This document shows positions 36,086 to 46,732 of a DNA stretch of 64,000 nucleotides, piece by piece (the first letter of the stretch is position 1; every line of letters begins with the position of its first letter). A program made the translations under genes and the position numbers. The notes beneath the pieces were generated by a model. The model made no database searches and was not told where the DNA came from. It saw only the letters and a list, made by a program, of their open reading frames with translations. The DNA comes from Klebsiella pneumoniae (GTDB lineage: Bacteria; Pseudomonadota; Gammaproteobacteria; Steroidobacterales; Steroidobacteraceae), in NCBI GenBank assembly GCA_945873095.1, contig CAMCBU010000009.1, positions 1 to 64,000 of the forward strand, written 5' to 3'.

Positions 36086-37011
36086 GCGCCGGCGAGCAAC
36101 GCGGCGAGTGCCGTACGACGCGGCCGCCAAAAGCGCCAACGATCAGCGGGTGACACCGACACGGCTCGATCGGTCGTCACGAGCGTGAGTCTCGACAGCT
36201 CGCCCCGCGCGAGTTTGGCGGCGATGCCAGCAAAGAATTCCGCACTGGGATCCAGTGGCTGGCAATCGATGCCGGCCAAACGACAACAGGCACGTGCCCA
36301 CGGATCTTGGGTGTGGACGCCGAGCGAAGATGCATCGCCGAGGGAGAGCGTCTTGGCCGCGGATTCCCGAACCGAGCGATGATCGCGCATGACGGGCGCC
36401 GCGCTGCCACCGCCGCCCCAGAGCCACAACGATCGGATCGACGGCAGACCCGCCTGTTCGCGCTCACGATTGAGCGGCAGGTCGTGCAACCACATTTCGA
36501 TCTCGGTCATGAGTGCGCGCAAGCTCGCCGCGCCCTCCCCGATCGGCTGTGCGCTCGCCAGCCCCTGTGCAGCCGCCTGTTCTGACAACACCGCCGGATC
36601 GACCGTCTGCGCGGCGCCCACGTTCAAGCCCGACAGCAGCAACGAGCCGTCATCGAACGGATGCAAGATGAGCCCATCGCTGCCGAAGGTGCTCGCAAAT
36701 CGCACCGCCAACTCTCGCGCTTCCTCGGCCGATAAGCGCAAGACGCCCTCAGCCGGCAGATGCAAGGTCGTCAAACCGGCGATCAGATGCAGCGGTGTTG
36801 CAAGCCATGCATCGCTTGGCAGCTCTGCGCTTGCCGCCACCACACTCGCCGGACTCGCATGCGCCAGATCGTCGCGCCCGAGGCTGCGCGCGAAAGCAAA
36901 TCGCCAACCGCCTTCGAGTCGCGGCGACTTTGCAAAACGCCAAGTGCCCAAGGCACTGACGGCCTCGGCGTTTAAAAAAAGTCCGGGGAGTAGGAGCACG
37001 AGTTCACGCAC
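36082..37011 (-). CDS. rpfE: RpfE-like protein (COG4255, phosphoglycerate mutase-like)
   Basis: The 309-residue protein opens RELVLLLPGLFL and has WLATPLHLIAGLTTLHLP, FDDGSLLLSG and SLWLWGGGG, features of the RpfE/COG4255 family, distantly related to the alkaline-phosphatase/phosphoglycerate-mutase superfamily. In Xanthomonas rpfE lies next to recJ, prfB and lysS in the pathogenicity-regulation cluster, exactly the order seen here. Its biochemical role is not known. The start is GTG at 37011; no ATG is available at the expected position. The end overlaps recJ by four bases. Confidence 0.8.
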   Translation of the reverse strand: MRELVLLLPGLFLNAEAVSALGTWRFAKSPRLEGGWRFAFARSLGRDDLAHASPASVVAASAELPSDAWLATPLHLIAGLTTLHLPAEGVLRLSAEEARELAVRFASTFGSDGLILHPFDDGSLLLSGLNVGAAQTVDPAVLSEQAAAQGLASAQPIGEGAASLRALMTEIEMWLHDLPLNREREQAGLPSIRSLWLWGGGGSAAPVMRDHRSVRESAAKTLSLGDASSLGVHTQDPWARACCRLAGIDCQPLDPSAEFFAGIAAKLARGELSRLTLVTTDRAVSVSPADRWRFWRPRRTALAALLAGA

Positions 37012-37031
37012 ATCGCGTATGTTATCGAAGC
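37012..37031. promoter_or_regulatory. Very short divergent spacer, rpfE / Mth938-like gene
   Basis: Only 20 bp separate the rpfE GTG and the Mth938-like ATG. TATGTT on the plus strand (37019-37024) and TAACAT on the minus strand lie in the same few bases and could be -10 elements. Neither has a clear -35. If used, transcripts would start at or next to the initiation codons, which would make them nearly leaderless. Confidence 0.3.
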
Positions 37032-37406
37032 ATGAGACTGACCGTGACTTCGACTGGGGCCGTCCACCTCATCCGCAGTTATGCGAACGGGGCGCTGCGC
37101 ATCGGTGATCAGCAGTTTGATCGAGCGGTGCTAGTGGGCCCCACGCTGCTCGATGGGAGCCTACCGGTCCAAAACCCGCTCGACCTGCGTGAAGAGCACC
37201 TCGGCGCCGTTTTCGCCGCACCACCGGAGCTCGTCGTGATCGGCTGGGTCGGTGGTCAGATCTTCCTGCCGGCGCAGCAACGCAGCTGGTTTCTCGAGCG
37301 ACGGATCGGCCTTGAGGTGATGGAACTCGGTGCGGCCTGTCGCACCTACAACGTGCTGGTGCAGGACGAGCGCCGCGTCATCGCCCTGCTGTTCCCGTCT
37401 CGCTAA
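37032..37406 (+). CDS. Mth938-domain (DUF498) protein
   Basis: The 124-residue protein has the small Mth938 fold with its conserved central segment [16 protein letters not shown] and the following [17 protein letters not shown], as in Xcc981-type proteins. Eukaryotic relatives (NDUFAF3) assemble complex I; the bacterial role is unknown. It is the only plus-strand gene between rpfE and pcm. Its 3' end overlaps the convergent pcm end by 29 bp. I see no Shine-Dalgarno sequence before the ATG. Confidence 0.82.
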   Translation: MRLTVTSTGAVHLIRSYANGALRIGDQQFDRAVLVGPTLLDGSLPVQNPLDLREEHLGAVFAAPPELVVIGWVGGQIFLPAQQRSWFLERRIGLEVMELGAACRTYNVLVQDERRVIALLFPSR

Positions 37407-38064
37407 CGAGTCCGCTCTGCAGCGGCACGAACGAGACCGGCCCCAACATCTCGCGCTCGTAACCACTCTCGCGCCGCGTGACGCGCAGCAATACCTGTTT
37501 GCGATCATCGCCGACCGGCATCACCAGACGACCACCCGGAGTGAGTTGTCGCAACAAGGCCTCGGGCACTTCCGGCGGCGCGGCGGCCACGAGAATGCCA
37601 TCGTAAGGCGCATTCGCCCGCCAACCTTCATAACCATCCCCGTGCCGAAGACGCACATGGTTTGCGCCGAGTTCCTGCAAGCGTTGCTGCGCGCGTAAAT
37701 GCAATGCCTCGATACGCTCGATGCTGTGCAAACGCGGCACCAACGCCGCAAGAATCGCCGTTTGATAGCCGCAGCCGGTGCCGACCTCGAGCACGTTGTG
37801 CAAAGGCCCCACTTCGAGCAAAGCCTCCGTCATCCTCGCCACGATGTAAGGTTGCGAAATCGTCTGCCCAAAACCGATGGGCAAGGCCGTGTCTTCGTAG
37901 GCACGACTCGCGAGTGCTTCGTCAATGAAAAGATGCCGCGGGGTCGAGCGGATGCACTCGAGCACCTGCGCGTGACGAATACCCTGCTCGATGAGGCGCT
38001 GCACGAGTCGCTCGCGGGTGCGCGCCGAGGTCATGCCAATTCCGCTCAGACGTTGTTCGTTCAT
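37378..38064 (-). CDS. pcm: Protein-L-isoaspartate O-methyltransferase
   Basis: Pcm methylates isoaspartyl residues in damaged proteins so they can revert to aspartate. The 228-residue protein has the SAM-binding motif [13 protein letters not shown], the TISQPYIVA segment and the post-I motif ERIEAL; the GTTAPP-like region reads [15 protein letters not shown]. The ATG at 38064 overlaps the surE stop as ATGA. The surE-pcm pair is standard in gammaproteobacteria, but nlpD and rpoS, its usual downstream neighbours, are absent here. Confidence 0.95.
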   Translation of the reverse strand: MNEQRLSGIGMTSARTRERLVQRLIEQGIRHAQVLECIRSTPRHLFIDEALASRAYEDTALPIGFGQTISQPYIVARMTEALLEVGPLHNVLEVGTGCGYQTAILAALVPRLHSIERIEALHLRAQQRLQELGANHVRLRHGDGYEGWRANAPYDGILVAAAPPEVPEALLRQLTPGGRLVMPVGDDRKQVLLRVTRRESGYEREMLGPVSFVPLQSGLVSETGTAGR

Positions 38065-38831
38065 TCGCCGAGGCCGGCCAGCCAACGCTCCACGGTCGCG
38101 ATCTCGCCATGGCGAGTCAGATCCACCTGCAGCGGGGTGATCGACACGTAGCCTTCGGCAACCGCATGAAAATCCGTTCCCGGACCATCATCTTGCCCCT
38201 CGCCCGCTTGACCCACCCAGATCACCTCGCGGCCGCGCGGATCGAGCGCGCGGATGATCTTCTCGGCGCGATGCCGATGCCCCAAGCGAGTGGCCCTAAA
38301 ACCTCGCAACTGCGAGTAAGCCCGATGTGGGACGTTGACATTGAGGATCATGTTGCGATCGAGCGGCTCAGTCAGCAAACGCTCGACGACGAGCCGCGCA
38401 ACGCGCCCGGCGGCGGTGTAATCCATCTCGCCACCAGCGGCCGAATCGGCAGGACGCCGCAGCGAGAACGCCACGGTCGGCAGGCCCAGAAAGCGACCCT
38501 CGATGGCGGCGGCCACCGTACCCGAATACAGCACGTCATCGCCCAAGTTCTCGCCGTTATTGATACCCGAGACGACCATGTCGTGCTCAAAATCGAACAG
38601 CCCGGAAATCGCCAGGTGCACACAGTCGGTCGGGGTGCCGGAGACGAAATAAGCCTGCGGCTCGTAATGCGTCACCCGCAACGGCGATTCGAGCGTCAAG
38701 GCATTACTCGCGCCGCTGTGGTTGCGCTCGGGAGCGACCACCGTGAGCTCGGCGAGACCAGTGAGGGCTTGGCGCAGGGCGAGGATACCCGGCGCCCGGT
38801 ACCCATCGTCGTTACTGACGAGAATCTTCAT
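38061..38831 (-). CDS. surE: 5'/3'-nucleotidase SurE
   Basis: SurE dephosphorylates nucleoside monophosphates and short polyphosphate in stationary phase. The 256-residue protein starts [16 protein letters not shown], with the metal-binding DD pair, then [19 protein letters not shown] and [20 protein letters not shown], all family motifs. The ATG at 38831 is clear; the longer frame to 39017 lies antisense to the smr gene and is unrelated. It is followed by pcm with a 4-base overlap. Confidence 0.96.
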   Translation of the reverse strand: MKILVSNDDGYRAPGILALRQALTGLAELTVVAPERNHSGASNALTLESPLRVTHYEPQAYFVSGTPTDCVHLAISGLFDFEHDMVVSGINNGENLGDDVLYSGTVAAAIEGRFLGLPTVAFSLRRPADSAAGGEMDYTAAGRVARLVVERLLTEPLDRNMILNVNVPHRAYSQLRGFRATRLGHRHRAEKIIRALDPRGREVIWVGQAGEGQDDGPGTDFHAVAEGYVSITPLQVDLTRHGEIATVERWLAGLGE

Positions 38832-38846
38832 CGGGCGAGTTTGTTC

Positions 38847-38876
38847 TTGGAGACCTGTGGAGCTCGCCAATATACT
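38847..38876. promoter_or_regulatory. Overlapping divergent promoters of surE and smr
   Basis: On the plus strand TTGGAG (38847-38852) and TATACT (38871-38876), 18 bp apart, form a good sigma-70 pair placing the smr transcript start near 38883. On the minus strand the same bases read TATATT, a -10 candidate for surE, without a good -35. The two -10 elements share the sequence around 38870-38876, so the two directions may compete. Confidence 0.45.
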
Positions 38877-38905
38877 GAATGCCCACGGTTGGAGGTAGCA
38901 GCAGG

Positions 38906-39439
38906 ATGCGTAAGCCGCCAGAGGAAGACGTTCGCGCCTTTCGTGAGGCGGTTCGCGGCGCCAAACCGCTGCAGCACCAGCCCCGCGTTCGTCAACGCCC
39001 GAAGCCACCACCGCCACGCGCCCGCTTTCGTCGTCTCGGCGAAGCGGAGGTGCTCGAGGACAGCCTCGTCCTCACACCGATCGATCTTGATGTCGAATTT
39101 GGTGACGATCTCTCCTATCGACGTGGCGGTGTGCAAGATGCGGTGATGCGCCGCTTGCGCCGGGGTTATTACCGCGTCGAAGCCGAGCTCGATCTGCATG
39201 GCCTGATCGTCGCGGAAGCCAAACGGGAGTTGCGCGACTTTCTCGCGCGTTGCATCGCGCGCCAACAACGCTGCGTGCGCATCATCCACGGCAAAGGCTT
39301 AGGCTCGGGACCGCGTGGTCCCGTGCTCAAAAAAGCCGTGAATGTGATTCTGCGCCGCACGGAGAATGTCGTCGCCTTTTGTTCCGCCAACCAACGCGAT
39401 GGTGGCACTGGCGCCATTTACGTGTTGCTGCAGGCTTGA
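38906..39439 (+). CDS. Smr-domain protein
   Basis: The 177-residue protein has a basic, proline-rich N-terminal half and a C-terminal Smr domain: ELDLHGLIVAEAKRELRDFL (about 98-117), the RIIHGKGLGS loop and the end motif GGTGAIYVLL. Smr domains are nicking endonuclease or RNA-binding modules, and this stand-alone form resembles SmrA/SmrB. In E. coli SmrB cleaves mRNA at collided ribosomes; which role applies here is unknown. The ATG at 38906, with GGAGG upstream, was preferred over 38879 because the likely transcript start (about 38883) lies after the earlier ATG. Confidence 0.88.
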   Translation: MRKPPEEDVRAFREAVRGAKPLQHQPRVRQRPKPPPPRARFRRLGEAEVLEDSLVLTPIDLDVEFGDDLSYRRGGVQDAVMRRLRRGYYRVEAELDLHGLIVAEAKRELRDFLARCIARQQRCVRIIHGKGLGSGPRGPVLKKAVNVILRRTENVVAFCSANQRDGGTGAIYVLLQA

Positions 39440-39482
39440 TGGCGCTCGCGACGACACGCCGACAAACCCATCCGCTGCGGCG

Positions 39483-39504
39483 GCTGCGCCATCCTCAGCG
39501 CAGC
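39483..39504. terminator. Hairpin between convergent smr and isomerase gene
   Basis: GCTGCGC (39483-39489) and GCGCAGC (39498-39504) form a perfect 7-bp stem with an eight-base loop that contains the stop codon of the minus-strand gene. It lies in the 55-bp gap between convergent genes. There is no U tract. Confidence 0.35.
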
Positions 39505-40244
39505 AGCTTCGCCATCTGCTCGCGAGTCTCCGCCGTGATCCAGCCGTCTTGCATGAGCGACGCCAGACTCTCGTTCGGATGTTCGATGATGCGGGCGAGA
39601 TCCGCGCGCACGAGCGCGCGAGTCTTGGCATAGGTTTCCGCCGGCAGCGTTGCGATCTCCTGGCCGAGCGCGACGGCACGCGCAACGACCTGCTCGGGCT
39701 CGACCAATTCATCGACGAGTCCCGCGGCTAACGCTTCCTCTGCGGTGAGCATCGCGCCGCGAGTCAAAAAATTCGCTGCCTTTGCGGTCCCTAGGATGCG
39801 CTCATAGCAGCGGAAGATCGTCTCACCCGGATACAAACCCACCTGCACTTCGTTCAGACCGATACGCGCGGCACCCCGGGTCATGATGCGATGATCACAA
39901 AGAATGGCGATCACCGCTCCACCCGCCGGGCTGTGACCCGTGATCGCCGCGATCAAAGGCAAAGCGCAGCGCGCGAGTCGCGACTGCAATTGCGCGAACG
40001 CCAGCACCAGCGTGCGAGCCGTTTCGATGGATCCTGTGATCTCTCGCAAATCAAGGCCCGCCGAAAACAACTTGGAGTTACCGGAGATGACGAGCGCGCG
40101 CAACGCGGCGCCGGCTGCGGCCTCGGTTTCGGCGCGCGTGATCGCCGCATCGAGTGTACTGATCAACTCGGCGTTCAATGCATTGACCGGTGCTCTGGCG
40201 AGGCGCAGCTCGCGTACGCTGCCGTGTTGGATAATTTCAAGCAT
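39495..40244 (-). CDS. Enoyl-CoA isomerase-like protein (crotonase family)
   Basis: The 249-residue protein has crotonase-family motifs: SAGLDLREI forming the first oxyanion-hole strand, and GHSPAGGAVIAILCDHRIM. The segment IGLNEVQVGL carries a glutamate where delta3,delta2-enoyl-CoA isomerases (ECI/DCI) have their catalytic base, and only one hydratase-type glutamate seems present. So isomerisation of unsaturated enoyl-CoA in beta-oxidation is more likely than hydration. It overlaps the truD stop by eight bases. This place between truD and surE is unusual; no other fatty-acid oxidation gene is near. Confidence 0.8.
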   Translation of the reverse strand: MLEIIQHGSVRELRLARAPVNALNAELISTLDAAITRAETEAAAGAALRALVISGNSKLFSAGLDLREITGSIETARTLVLAFAQLQSRLARCALPLIAAITGHSPAGGAVIAILCDHRIMTRGAARIGLNEVQVGLYPGETIFRCYERILGTAKAANFLTRGAMLTAEEALAAGLVDELVEPEQVVARAVALGQEIATLPAETYAKTRALVRADLARIIEHPNESLASLMQDGWITAETREQMAKLLR

Positions 40245-41286
40245 CGTCGGACTCCCTAAAACCAGACGAACCGAAACCGGAAGAACCCTCGCCGGGGGCG
40301 ATATCGATGAATTCGCGCAGGACGGTGGTGGCGAAACTGCCCGAGCGTAAGGTGAAATTCAAGATCGGCGCGCCCTCGTCGGTCACATTCACCGACAGTT
40401 CACGCACCGCCACCCGTAGCGGCCGTCGCGCGGCCGCGAGCCGATCCGCTCGCAGCCATTCGAGAAACTCGGGATACCGCGCCGCGATACCCGTCTCGAG
40501 CGCGGCGATCTCCCCCTCGATGCCACAGCCACCCTCACCCCACATCGGACCGGTCGGATGGACATCGAGCGTATCGAGCCGCTCTTGCAAGGCGGCATCG
40601 AGCGTCTCGACGATGAAACTCGAATTACGACCATCGAGATTCGCCCGCTCGCCGAGGTGCAGACGGTTCCAAGTGCCGGCGCTGATTCGCGCCGCGAGCA
40701 CCGCATTGAAAATCAAACTGCGCGCCGCGGACCAGCGAAACATCGCATCGCGGGCATCGCCGGCGCGCAGATTGGCGAGATCTCGCCCAAAACGCTGTGG
40801 GCCAAAATAGTTCGGCACACCGGTGCGCGCAACATCGGCTGCCCGCGCCTGCAACGCCGCAATGTCGCCGTCGTAGCCGCGCAAGGTGATCGCAAATCGG
40901 TTGGCCTCGAGCGCGCCGCGCGGCAATTTGCGCGAGTGCGCATGGGCCTCGATCACCTCGTAACCTTCTCCCTGCACGCCGAGCCAGTCGCTCGCCGGTC
41001 GACGCCGCGTCGGGACGGTGTACCACTGGGTGGTGACGGCATGCCGATCCTTCAAGCCCGCGTAACCGACATCATGCGGACGAACACCGGCGCGAGTCGC
41101 GATTTCTTTGGCCACCCAGCCGGTGTTCGCACCGCGTTTGCGGACCCGTAGCAGAGCGTGCTCACCGTGCCCTGAGGCTGTGAAACCGAGCACTTCATCC
41201 ACGACAAAGTCTTCCGGTACTTCGCGGATGCGCGCACGACTCAAGGGCGCCGCGACCCGCGGCGGATTCAATGCCAATTCTTCCAT
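40237..41286 (-). CDS. truD: tRNA pseudouridine(13) synthase TruD
   Basis: TruD makes pseudouridine 13 in tRNA-Glu. The 349-residue protein has the TruD signatures VPEDFVVDEVLGF, VGYAGLKDRHAVTTQWYTV with the catalytic aspartate, and NYFGPQRFGR, and the inserted domain around GDARDAMFRWSAARS. The ATG at 41286 starts MEELALNPP, two bases after the ispF stop; the long frame upstream is antisense/out-of-frame shadow of ispF and ispD. The order ispD-ispF-truD is conserved in Pseudomonas. Confidence 0.96.
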   Translation of the reverse strand: MEELALNPPRVAAPLSRARIREVPEDFVVDEVLGFTASGHGEHALLRVRKRGANTGWVAKEIATRAGVRPHDVGYAGLKDRHAVTTQWYTVPTRRRPASDWLGVQGEGYEVIEAHAHSRKLPRGALEANRFAITLRGYDGDIAALQARAADVARTGVPNYFGPQRFGRDLANLRAGDARDAMFRWSAARSLIFNAVLAARISAGTWNRLHLGERANLDGRNSSFIVETLDAALQERLDTLDVHPTGPMWGEGGCGIEGEIAALETGIAARYPEFLEWLRADRLAAARRPLRVAVRELSVNVTDEGAPILNFTLRSGSFATTVLREFIDIAPGEGSSGFGSSGFRESDDA

Positions 41287-41288
41287 GT

Positions 41289-41768
41289 TTACTCGCGCTC
41301 GATCAGAACGGTGGCGAGCGCCGCAAGACCCTCGGCGCGACCTAAAAAGCCGAGTTGCTCCGTCGTCGTCGCCTTGAGGTTCACGGCATCGGCGGGCAAT
41401 TGCAGCAGGCGGGCGACGGTTTCGCGGATGGCATCGCGATGGGGCGCAAGCCGCGGCGCCTCGCAGCAGAGCGTGAGATCGACATTGATCACGCGATAAG
41501 CACGTTCTGCAAGCAGGCGCAGCACGTGACGCACGAAGCCCTCGCTCGCCACGCCTCGCCACTGCGGATCGGTGTCGGGAAAATGTTGACCGATATCGCC
41601 AAGGCCCGCCGCACCTAGCAGCGCGTCGCACAGCGCGTGCAAGAGCACATCGCCGTCGGAGTGCGCCTGCACACCCTGCGAGTGCGCGATGCGCACACCG
41701 CCCAACATCACGTGGTCACCGGGCCCGAAGGCATGCACGTCGATGCCCGACCCCACTCGAATACTCAT
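41289..41768 (-). CDS. ispF: 2-C-methyl-D-erythritol 2,4-cyclodiphosphate synthase
   Basis: IspF cyclises CDP-ME 2-phosphate in the MEP isoprenoid pathway. The 159-residue protein has the zinc motif [10 protein letters not shown] (D and H ligands), [18 protein letters not shown] and [10 protein letters not shown], and the closing [18 protein letters not shown] loop. The ATG at 41768 overlaps the ispD stop as ATGA. dxr and uppS in the same window belong to the same route. Confidence 0.97.
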   Translation of the reverse strand: MSIRVGSGIDVHAFGPGDHVMLGGVRIAHSQGVQAHSDGDVLLHALCDALLGAAGLGDIGQHFPDTDPQWRGVASEGFVRHVLRLLAERAYRVINVDLTLCCEAPRLAPHRDAIRETVARLLQLPADAVNLKATTTEQLGFLGRAEGLAALATVLIERE

Positions 41769-42532
41769 GGCGACTCTCCTTGGCTGCGCGCTTGCAAGAT
41801 GCCTTCCACGAGCCGTAAATCGGCGAAGGTCGTTACCTTGATATTGGTCGAGTCGCCGCCGATGAGCAGCGGTTGACTGCCTTGCCACTCCATCGCCTGC
41901 GCTTCGTCGGTCGGTGTGCGCCCTGCGGCAGCAGCCTGTTGCAGGGCCTGCAACAACGCGCCCAAGCGAAACATCTGTGGAGTGAGTGCGCGCCAGAGCC
42001 CCTCACGCGGCACGGTAGCCTCGCTGCGCGAGCGGCCGCGCTTGAGCGTATCGGCCAAGGGCACCGCGAGCAGTCCGCCTGCGCTCACATCACCGGACGG
42101 CACATCACCGGACGGCGAGCGGCCCGCGGCATGCGCCACCACGGCATCGACGAGCGCTTTGATCTCGGCCCTCGACACACAGGGTCGCGCCGCATCGTGC
42201 ACGAGCACCCAATCGGCAACGTGCGCGCCGCGCGCGAGCAACGCCTGCAACGCCGAACGCACGGAATCCGCGCGCTCGGCACCACCTGCGGTTTCGAGCA
42301 CCGGGCGCGGCAGCGCGGAGCGCACGGCGGGCCAGTCGGCGTCATCAGGCGCGATCGCCAGCATGACACCCGCACATCGCGGATCATCAAAGAATGGTTG
42401 CAACGCCCAGGCGAGCAGCGGGCGCCCCGCGACGCTCAAAAATTGTTTGGGAGTCTCGCCACCAAGACGCTTGCCGCGGCCGGCTGCCGGCATCACGAGC
42501 CAGTAGCGCGGCGGCGTCACAGGCGCGGTCAA
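41765..42532 (-). CDS. ispD: 2-C-methyl-D-erythritol 4-phosphate cytidylyltransferase
   Basis: IspD joins CTP to MEP to make CDP-ME. The 255-residue protein has the nucleotide-binding loop [29 protein letters not shown] and the C-terminal [17 protein letters not shown] motif. No ATG precedes the conserved region; the frame begins with TTG at 42532, directly after the ftsB stop, and a GTG four codons later (42520) is also possible. Residues around 135-147 contain a duplicated PSGDV from a 15-bp tandem repeat. It overlaps ispF by four bases. Confidence 0.94.
   Translation of the reverse strand: MTAPVTPPRYWLVMPAAGRGKRLGGETPKQFLSVAGRPLLAWALQPFFDDPRCAGVMLAIAPDDADWPAVRSALPRPVLETAGGAERADSVRSALQALLARGAHVADWVLVHDAARPCVSRAEIKALVDAVVAHAAGRSPSGDVPSGDVSAGGLLAVPLADTLKRGRSRSEATVPREGLWRALTPQMFRLGALLQALQQAAAAGRTPTDEAQAMEWQGSQPLLIGGDSTNIKVTTFADLRLVEGILQARSQGESP
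42086..42115 (-). repeat. 15-bp tandem duplication inside ispD
   Basis: cacatcaccggacgg occurs twice head to tail (42086-42100 and 42101-42115) without a mismatch. It is in frame and duplicates the residues PSGDV in a loop region of IspD, so it lengthens a loop without disturbing motifs. Confidence 0.9.
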
Positions 42533-42533
42533 C

Positions 42534-42866
42534 TCAGCGCTGCGCCGTGCGGGTTCTATCGGTCAGTGCATCGGCGGGCGGCGCCGTGATGACCTTGGGC
42601 ACGACTTGATAGAAGGATTCGCTAGGACCAATCATGCCAAGCTCGCTGCGCGCGCGTTCCTCGATGGCCACGAGACCCCCTTTGAGATCGGCGACTTCGG
42701 CGGCGAGTTGGTCGTTGCGGCGCTTCAGCTCGGTGTTGGTGGTGCTCTGCTGAGCCACGGCAAGCTTCAGGCGATGAACCTCACCGACACCATCTGCAGA
42801 TAGCCAGATGCGGTACTGCAATAGTACCGTCAGTGCAACGAGCCCCCCTGCAAACACTCTGATCAT
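42534..42866 (-). CDS. ftsB: Cell division protein FtsB
   Basis: FtsB is a small bitopic divisome protein that works with FtsL and FtsQ. The 110-residue protein has one N-terminal membrane helix (about 3-20, followed by YRIWLSADGVGEVHRL), a coiled coil (about 28-70) and the conserved EERARSELGMIGPSESFYQVV segment. It lies between eno and ispD as in E. coli and Pseudomonas. It starts 51 bp after eno, with no obvious ribosome-binding site. Confidence 0.94.
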   Translation of the reverse strand: MIRVFAGGLVALTVLLQYRIWLSADGVGEVHRLKLAVAQQSTTNTELKRRNDQLAAEVADLKGGLVAIEERARSELGMIGPSESFYQVVPKVITAPPADALTDRTRTAQR

Positions 42867-42903
42867 GATGGCGTTACAGATTAAACCTTGAAACGCGCAA
42901 AGG

Positions 42904-42917
42904 AAAGTGTTTCCACT

Positions 42918-42919
<2 letters not shown>
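42904..42919 (-). terminator. Hairpin with GAAA loop at the eno stop
   Basis: On the minus strand AAAGTG and CACTTT pair across a GAAA tetraloop, overlapping the enolase TAA (42918-42920). A weak T-rich stretch (CCTTTGCGCGTTT) follows. It could weaken transcription into ftsB or protect the eno message 3' end. Confidence 0.3.
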
Positions 42920-46661
<3,742 letters not shown>

Positions 46662-46703
46662 CTAGCTAAACGCCGTCTTCGGAAGCCGGCACGACGGGAA
46701 GTC

Positions 46704-46732
46704 AGACTAGCAAAAAAGGGCTCTTTTCTCAA
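46704..46732 (-). promoter_or_regulatory. Candidate sigma-70 promoter for pyrG-kdsA-eno
   Basis: On the minus strand TTGAGA (46732-46727) and TAGTCT (46709-46704) are separated by 17 bp. The -35 overlaps the tilS stop codon. A start near 46697 gives a leader of about 48 bases that can form a small GCCGGCTTCCGAAGACGGC hairpin. Confidence 0.4.
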
